64,000 bases of DNA from Sulfurospirillum sp. 1612 (GTDB lineage Bacteria > Campylobacterota > Campylobacteria > Campylobacterales > Sulfurospirillaceae). Below the pieces are notes generated by a model that was not told where the DNA came from, did not search any database, and saw only the letters and a program-made list of their open reading frames with translations. This document shows positions 59,844-64,000 of this stretch, piece by piece. Made by a program: the position numbers and the translations under genes. Positions within the stretch are counted from its first letter, which is position 1, and every line of letters starts with the position of its first letter. The DNA lies in contig NZ_CP140614.1 in the NCBI RefSeq assembly GCF_036556685.1, positions 1,674,001-1,738,000 of the forward strand, in the 5' to 3' direction.

Positions 59844-60275
59844 ATGTCACAATCATGCCCGATATCAAACCGAAAAATCAATGGCAATCTGGTACGTGTT
59901 TATTCGATTCAAGTTGTCCTCTTAGGCATGCTCTTACTGATCACGACCATGCCGATATTTGCACTCATTTTATTATATGATTTTTCGATTAGAGCATTGC
60001 GTCTTCCCAATCTCAGTCCCATCCATTTGATTGGCAAATTTATCATAGAAACACTTCATATCAAACCCGAGATGACCGATGAAGCACCCAAGCGCTTTGC
60101 CCTTTTTATTGGACTCTTTTTTTCACTCTCACTCAGCATTTTATATGCAGGAGGATCATTCGTACTTGGTGCTGTGATTGCAGGTATCTTAGTTGTGTGT
60201 GCCCTTCTTGAGGCACTATTTAATTATTGTGTCGGATGCAAAGTGTATCAACTGTTGCAATTGCTAAAAAAGTAG
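59844..60275 (+). CDS. DUF4395 membrane protein
   Basis: 143 aa. A short N-terminal CPIS motif near residue 5 and R18 precede TM helices at about 24-48 and 90-128, and a cysteine pair ends it (YCVGCKVYQ), matching DUF4395 proteins, which resemble or accompany thiol-related genes in other bacteria. Function unknown. It is 6 bp before a Cys/Met-metabolism PLP gene, so a sulfur link is possible. Confidence 0.78.
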   Translation: MSQSCPISNRKINGNLVRVYSIQVVLLGMLLLITTMPIFALILLYDFSIRALRLPNLSPIHLIGKFIIETLHIKPEMTDEAPKRFALFIGLFFSLSLSILYAGGSFVLGAVIAGILVVCALLEALFNYCVGCKVYQLLQLLKK

Positions 60276-60281
60276 TGCCCG

Positions 60282-61529
60282 ATGGTAGATTTTGATTATT
60301 ATAATACGCTATTGGTACAACATATTGGTGACAAAGTCGGAGCAACCGCACCAACAATCACGCCATCTGCTTCTTATGGATATCGCGATGCCAACGAAGC
60401 TGAGGCCATTTTTGCGGGGAGAGAAAATCTCCCACTTTATGCTAGAGTCGGAAACCCCACCAATGCAAAATTAGAATCTGTTGTGAGCCTTGTAGAAGGC
60501 GGCGTAGGTGCGATTGCCACCTCATCTGGAATGGGCGCACTCTCTATGGTATTGACTGCGTATTTAAAAGCAGGAGATGAAATTCTTTGTATCGGTGGTT
60601 TTTTTGGAGGAACGTACTCTTTGGTTGATGAAACATTGCGTCGCTTTGGTATTACAAATAGCTTTTGCGACGTGGATGATTTTGCACACCTAGAATCGCG
60701 TTTGCAAGCTGGAATCAAGATGGTGTTGATGGAGAGTGTGGGCAACCCGTCTTTGCGTCTGCCTGATCTCCAAAAGATTGCAAATTTATGTGCCACCTAC
60801 CAGACATTACTCGTCGTTGACAATACCGCCACTCCTCTTTTGGTACAACCCTTACAATTAGGAGCAGACATCGTCATCCACTCATCAACCAAAAATATGA
60901 GTGGGCATAGTGCCGCACTGGGGGGCATCGCTGTCTTTCGAAAATACACCCCGGGTGATAAACTTCAAAACAAGAAGTATCATGATATCCATCCCCTGCT
61001 TGAAAAATTGGGGGAGAAGGCCTTGATGGGGATTGCCAAAAAAAGAGCGCTGCGCGATATGGGGATGAGCGCCAATGCCTTTGGGTCTTTTTTAACGCTT
61101 CTGGGTCTTGAAACGCTAGCACTCAGAATGCCACGTGTCAATGAAAACCTGACACAGATAGTCACCCAACTGCATGCTTCCATTGGTCATAAAATCGTCA
61201 TCCATCACCCCTCTTTAAAGACTGATAAACATCATGATAGATATGTACAGCATTTTGCTCAAGGTTGTGGTCCTATCTTTACGATTGATTGTCATACCAA
61301 AGCTCGCGCCTATGCACTTTTAAATCAGCTCAAAAGGGTCACATTAACGGCCAATATCGGTGATAACAGAACATTGGCACTCCATATGGATAGCACCATC
61401 TTTAGAGAATTTTCTCCTGAAGCAAAACGTTTCTTAGGTGTCAATGAAGGGTTGATACGCGTTTCTGTTGGGCTAGAAAGTCCTGAACACATTGTCCAAG
61501 ACTTTCTACAAGCCGCTTCGTATTTATAA
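60282..61529 (+). CDS. Cys/Met metabolism PLP-dependent enzyme (O-acetylhomoserine sulfhydrylase / methionine gamma-lyase type)
   Basis: 415 aa, full length for the family. The YARVGNPTNAKLE segment near 50, ATSSGMGALSM near 84, VDNTATPLLVQP near 182 and the PLP lysine motif IHSSTKNMSGHS near 206 are diagnostic, plus RVSVGLE near the end. It is a gamma-family enzyme; motifs alone do not separate O-acetylhomoserine sulfhydrylase, cystathionine gamma-synthase and methionine gamma-lyase. The 3' end overlaps the convergent cytochrome gene by 6 bp. Confidence 0.85.
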   Translation: MVDFDYYNTLLVQHIGDKVGATAPTITPSASYGYRDANEAEAIFAGRENLPLYARVGNPTNAKLESVVSLVEGGVGAIATSSGMGALSMVLTAYLKAGDEILCIGGFFGGTYSLVDETLRRFGITNSFCDVDDFAHLESRLQAGIKMVLMESVGNPSLRLPDLQKIANLCATYQTLLVVDNTATPLLVQPLQLGADIVIHSSTKNMSGHSAALGGIAVFRKYTPGDKLQNKKYHDIHPLLEKLGEKALMGIAKKRALRDMGMSANAFGSFLTLLGLETLALRMPRVNENLTQIVTQLHASIGHKIVIHHPSLKTDKHHDRYVQHFAQGCGPIFTIDCHTKARAYALLNQLKRVTLTANIGDNRTLALHMDSTIFREFSPEAKRFLGVNEGLIRVSVGLESPEHIVQDFLQAASYL

Positions 61530-62717
61530 CGCGATATCAGTATCAATAATAGGGTATTTTTTCACAAATATTGGATCTTTGATATGTAAAAGTGGTACCA
61601 AGCTTTTTTTGACCAAGCGGTACCAAATCGCAACCTTTGCTTGCGTTGCTCCGGTTGGAATTTTGAGTTTGTATGTTCGCTTTTCATAAGGGTTTAACCG
61701 TGTATCTGAAGCCATTTTCGTCGCGATATATGCCAATGTTTCAGCGCCATGCTTATCAACATAGAGCGTATTGATGCGTTTGATTAACGTCTTTAATCGT
61801 TTGGAATTTTGATAATATGAGACTTCAATCACAATCTCGCGTCCGGTAAAACCTGTGGGGAGTTTGTGTGGCGTGATATTCTCCAAATCTAACAGCAATG
61901 TATCATTATGTTTTGATGTTTGGAGTTTCAGAGCACTTTTGAGAATATCGCTATTTCTAGCCCCCTTGAAAAGATGCGCTCGAGTCTCTCTCTCAACGGC
62001 TTTGACTTTTCCTTGTACGATAGGGGCGATGATACTTTTTTCATGTTTTGACATGTGACAATCGACACATTTTTGATCACTTTTAACAGAATCGTATTCT
62101 AATCCCGTAGCATAAAAGTAGACCCCTTTTTCTTTGTATCCATCATGACAGACTTTACACAAAGTATTCACATCATCTCTAAAGTAACTTTTCTGAACCA
62201 TTTTATGATAGGTTGTCCGATGACTCTCTTTAAAAGGCCCTGACATCACGTTACTCGGCCCAAAAGTCACCGCTTCAAAACCACGGGTATTCAGATGGTG
62301 TGTTTGCTTGATATTGGCAATATTATGACAGATAATACAAGAAATTCCATCTTGTGCTGTTTCATTATGAATTGCTTGATGAACTGCTTTTGTCTCTTGG
62401 GTTTCAATGCCTAAAGCTTTTGAAATCGCATAAGAAGCATCCACCTTTTTTACGCCCATCTTTGGACTGTGGCATTGCGCACAATTTACTTCTAAATCTT
62501 CTGCGCTTTTATAACTCATTGAAGCCATATAATCTAATACCTTGGCATAAAGAATATTAGAACTCCTATTGGACCTCGAATGCCATGTACTTTTCCAATC
62601 TTTGCCTTGTTGAACATGGCACCCCACACAATATTTACTACTAGAATAACGCTCTGGAATTTTAGCCTCTAAAGTCTGCGCCCACAGAACCAAGAGAATG
62701 ACAAAAATACGTATCAT
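61524..62717 (-). CDS. Pentaheme c-type cytochrome
   Basis: About 397 aa from ATG 62717 (MIRIFVILLVL signal, cleavage near LEAKI); the frame to 62744 adds nine residues. Five CxxCH motifs (CVGCH, CAQCH, CIICH, CKVCH, CVDCH) lie in the first 230 residues. The remaining 170 residues are a beta-rich domain without heme (ITPHKLPTGFTGREIVIEV). The arrangement recalls cytochrome c554/HAO-like multiheme proteins. It is periplasmic or outer-surface; the redox partner is unknown. It has a tandem repeat in its promoter region. Confidence 0.85.
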   Translation of the reverse strand: MIRIFVILLVLWAQTLEAKIPERYSSSKYCVGCHVQQGKDWKSTWHSRSNRSSNILYAKVLDYMASMSYKSAEDLEVNCAQCHSPKMGVKKVDASYAISKALGIETQETKAVHQAIHNETAQDGISCIICHNIANIKQTHHLNTRGFEAVTFGPSNVMSGPFKESHRTTYHKMVQKSYFRDDVNTLCKVCHDGYKEKGVYFYATGLEYDSVKSDQKCVDCHMSKHEKSIIAPIVQGKVKAVERETRAHLFKGARNSDILKSALKLQTSKHNDTLLLDLENITPHKLPTGFTGREIVIEVSYYQNSKRLKTLIKRINTLYVDKHGAETLAYIATKMASDTRLNPYEKRTYKLKIPTGATQAKVAIWYRLVKKSLVPLLHIKDPIFVKKYPIIDTDIAL

Positions 62718-62761
62718 GATAACCACTCCTGAAGGGATATTCATTTATTATACTAATATTT

Positions 62762-62782
62762 TTATTAAGTTGTTATTAAGTT
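62762..62782 (-). promoter_or_regulatory. Tandem 10-mer with 11-bp period upstream of the pentaheme cytochrome
   Basis: TTATTAAGTT occurs at 62762-62771 and 62773-62782 (given on the plus strand), 45-65 bp before the cytochrome start. The 11-bp period places both copies on one DNA face, as for OmpR-family sites. The sequence differs from the GTGTTAA repeats near nosZ. Confidence 0.45.
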
Positions 62783-62802
62783 ATCATTTTAAAATAGTCC
62801 GG

Positions 62803-63282
62803 TTATACCCTCATCCAACCGTGCATTTTTTTAGCAGAAATAGCATCATATTCGGCATCTAAATCGATAGTATTAATCGCCACGAAATTATTCTCTTCCA
62901 ACAGCATAGCAACCATATCGGCATCTTGCTTTTTCACTACGATAAAGAGATTGGCTGCATTTTTAATCGCACGATAAATCTTTTTTGAGATCTCTTTTAA
63001 CCTACTCACATCATCCAAGTCCGCTAATAAAAATAAAAAATCGTATTGAAGAGATTTGCTATTATAAACCGCATTGTCAAAAGAAAAAGATTCTTCATGA
63101 ATCAACGCATCATGATAGGCATGAGGCATCTGTAAATATTTGATATAAAGGTTCGCCTCAATAGTATGACTGAAATCGACTAGTTTTGATACACTCTCAT
63201 GATGAGCATCATCGACAATCAGGGCGATATTTTGTCCCGGATGAGGAGGAATCACTTCAAACAACATTCCAATATCATACAT
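62803..63282 (-). CDS. Conserved hypothetical protein
   Basis: 159 aa, cytoplasmic, not recognised. The predicted fold is alpha/beta with strands NIALIVDDAHH, DFLFLLADLDD, NLFIVVKKQD and NNFVAINTIDLD separated by helices, a Rossmann-like alternation. No cysteine is present. It lies 1 bp after the NifX-like gene and 3' of rluA in one run. Confidence 0.65.
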   Translation of the reverse strand: MYDIGMLFEVIPPHPGQNIALIVDDAHHESVSKLVDFSHTIEANLYIKYLQMPHAYHDALIHEESFSFDNAVYNSKSLQYDFLFLLADLDDVSRLKEISKKIYRAIKNAANLFIVVKKQDADMVAMLLEENNFVAINTIDLDAEYDAISAKKMHGWMRV

Positions 63283-63283
63283 A

Positions 63284-63586
63284 TTAAGCTCCTAATTGAT
63301 GCAATTCTTTAAAAATAAAAGCTTCAACAATATCATCAACAAATCTTTGAGTCGGCGCCACCAACACTTCAATACCCTCATCTTGAAAGGGACGTACCTC
63401 TTCTTCTTGATGCTGTACGATAATATAATCTACTAACTCTGGTATGGCGCTATGTGAATCATAAAAACCTTGCTCTTTGATGGTACCACCTTCAAGGAGG
63501 ATTCCCATCCAAGAGACGCGATCTTTTAGAGGACAAATGGCAAGTTCATCGAGATCTTTTGAAGCCACCGGTATTATCATCATCAT
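63284..63586 (-). CDS. NifX/dinitrogenase iron-molybdenum cofactor-like small protein
   Basis: 100 aa. It starts MMMIIPVASKDLDELAICP and continues with VDYIIVQHQEEEVRPFQDEGIEVLVA (in parts), an outline of the NifX/NafY/MTH1175 fold (ribonuclease H-like). Similarity is modest and the role unknown; no nif genes are nearby. The start overlaps the rluA stop by 4 bp. Confidence 0.55.
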   Translation of the reverse strand: MMMIIPVASKDLDELAICPLKDRVSWMGILLEGGTIKEQGFYDSHSAIPELVDYIIVQHQEEEVRPFQDEGIEVLVAPTQRFVDDIVEAFIFKELHQLGA

Positions 63587-64000
63587 CCGGCAAACCTCGC
63601 AAACTCTTTGGGTTCAGGACTGATAAATTCATATCCTAAGAGTGAGATTTTATGGGCATGCAACATCAAGCGCTTGGATTCTCTGCCGCCATAGGTAGTA
63701 TCACCAAGAATTGGAAATCCAAGACTTTTGAGATGCACGCGTATTTGATGTGTTCGGCCTGTTTCGATGACAACTTTGATTTTGGATTGTTTGCCCTCCA
63801 CCATCATCGGCGTGATGTGCGTGATGGCATCTTTGCCATTTTTGCTGATTTTACTATAAACAATATTGCCTTTTTTAATGCTGATAATCGGCTCATTAAC
63901 ACTGATGGGCTCGACAATCTTGCCACTCACTACAGCAAGATACTCTTTATACACTGTTCTGTTTTTAAAAGCGCTAATCGCCTCTTTTTGAAAGGTTTCA
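63583..64000 (-). CDS. RluA family pseudouridine synthase, 3' part (truncated by window edge)
   Basis: The last ~139 codons lie in the window, and the frame stays open beyond 64000 (ETFQKEAISAFKNRTVYKEYL), so the apparent GTG at 63954 is not the real start. The family shows in VYKEYLAVVSGKI, TGRTHQIRVHLKSLGFPILGDTTYG and RLMLHAHKI (partly shown). The catalytic HRLD motif lies outside. It modifies uridines in rRNA or tRNA. Its stop overlaps the next gene by 4 bp. Confidence 0.88.
   Translation of the reverse strand, partial: ETFQKEAISAFKNRTVYKEYLAVVSGKIVEPISVNEPIISIKKGNIVYSKISKNGKDAITHITPMMVEGKQSKIKVVIETGRTHQIRVHLKSLGFPILGDTTYGGRESKRLMLHAHKISLLGYEFISPEPKEFARFAG

Noticed and set aside
63583-63954. 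Complete 123-aa RluA-like gene
   Set aside because: The frame continues past the window edge with RluA-like residues, so the apparent GTG at 63954 is internal.
1-64000. tRNA, rRNA, insertion sequences or prophage
   Set aside because: Gaps are too short or show no cloverleaf-like pattern, and no transposase, integrase or phage protein was recognised.

Overview
The window is AT-rich, densely coded DNA from a member of the Campylobacterota (formerly Epsilonproteobacteria), probably a free-living respiratory type. The reasons are: the truB-csrA-ispE-smpB run; a histidine kinase with an HQWRQPL phosphoacceptor motif; a nos cluster in the nosZ-B-D-G-C1-C2-H-F-Y/L order known from Wolinella; a NosZ with a Sec signal and a fused C-terminal cytochrome c; and a CetB/Aer-like PAS protein. 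I cannot name the genus. No rRNA, tRNA, insertion sequence, phage or CRISPR array was seen, and no gene-free stretch exceeds 300 bases.

Layout. 1-6.3 kb: 5' part of a TorA-type TMAO/DMSO reductase with a periplasmic DsrE-like protein behind it, a lipoprotein, the AmrS/AmrB pair, UPF0178, a TusA-like protein with a MoeB/ThiF-like E1 enzyme, and an AEC transporter. 6.3-13.8 kb: a tight minus-strand housekeeping run (aat, clpA, clpS, smpB, ispE, csrA, truB, UvrD-type helicase). 14-19.7 kb: a LysR regulator, pyrB, cardiolipin synthase, an EEP-family nuclease/phosphatase and two glycine-zipper envelope proteins. 19.8-29.4 kb: an RND pump without partners, then a seven-gene MoxR/DUF58/BatA-BatB-TPR-BatD operon. 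30-49.6 kb: the nitrous oxide respiration region. 49.6-54.6 kb: a complete citrate lyase operon, citCDEFXG. 54.7-58.3 kb: rplS-trmD-rimM-khpA-rpsP and ffh. 58.4-64 kb: MATE pump, DUF4395, a Cys/Met-type PLP enzyme, a pentaheme cytochrome, two small proteins and an RluA pseudouridine synthase cut by the window end.

The N2O region is the centrepiece. Two divergent NosL-like genes share a 38-bp palindrome flanked by symmetric -10 elements. A divergent two-component system follows (kinase with a PilJ/NarX-type sensor, OmpR-type regulator). A nearly uninterrupted plus-strand operon then runs from nosZ through nosB, D, G, C1, C2, H, F, L and Y. It continues into an extension with no standard name: a further NosL-like protein, a small anchored protein, an FtsX/MacB-like permease with its LolD-like ATPase, an 8-TM cysteine-containing membrane protein, another NosL-like protein, a stand-alone PAS protein, and finally a Crp/Fnr regulator. 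The nosZ promoter carries an exact TTGAT-N4-ATCAA box centred 41.5 bp before the predicted start, and the recognition helix of the operon's own Crp/Fnr protein has the E-T-x-S-R pattern that reads such a box. Upstream lies a GTGTTAA-N4-GTGTTAA direct repeat; a similar architecture is found in the nosL-like palindrome. Two strong RNA hairpins separate nosZ from nosB. My reading is a coordinated N2O respiration and copper-supply/redox module with its own local regulators.

At window scale, the octamer ATCATGAT occurs 22 times by manual count, about tenfold above a base-composition estimate. It is common in the flanking housekeeping regions and nearly absent from the nos operon.
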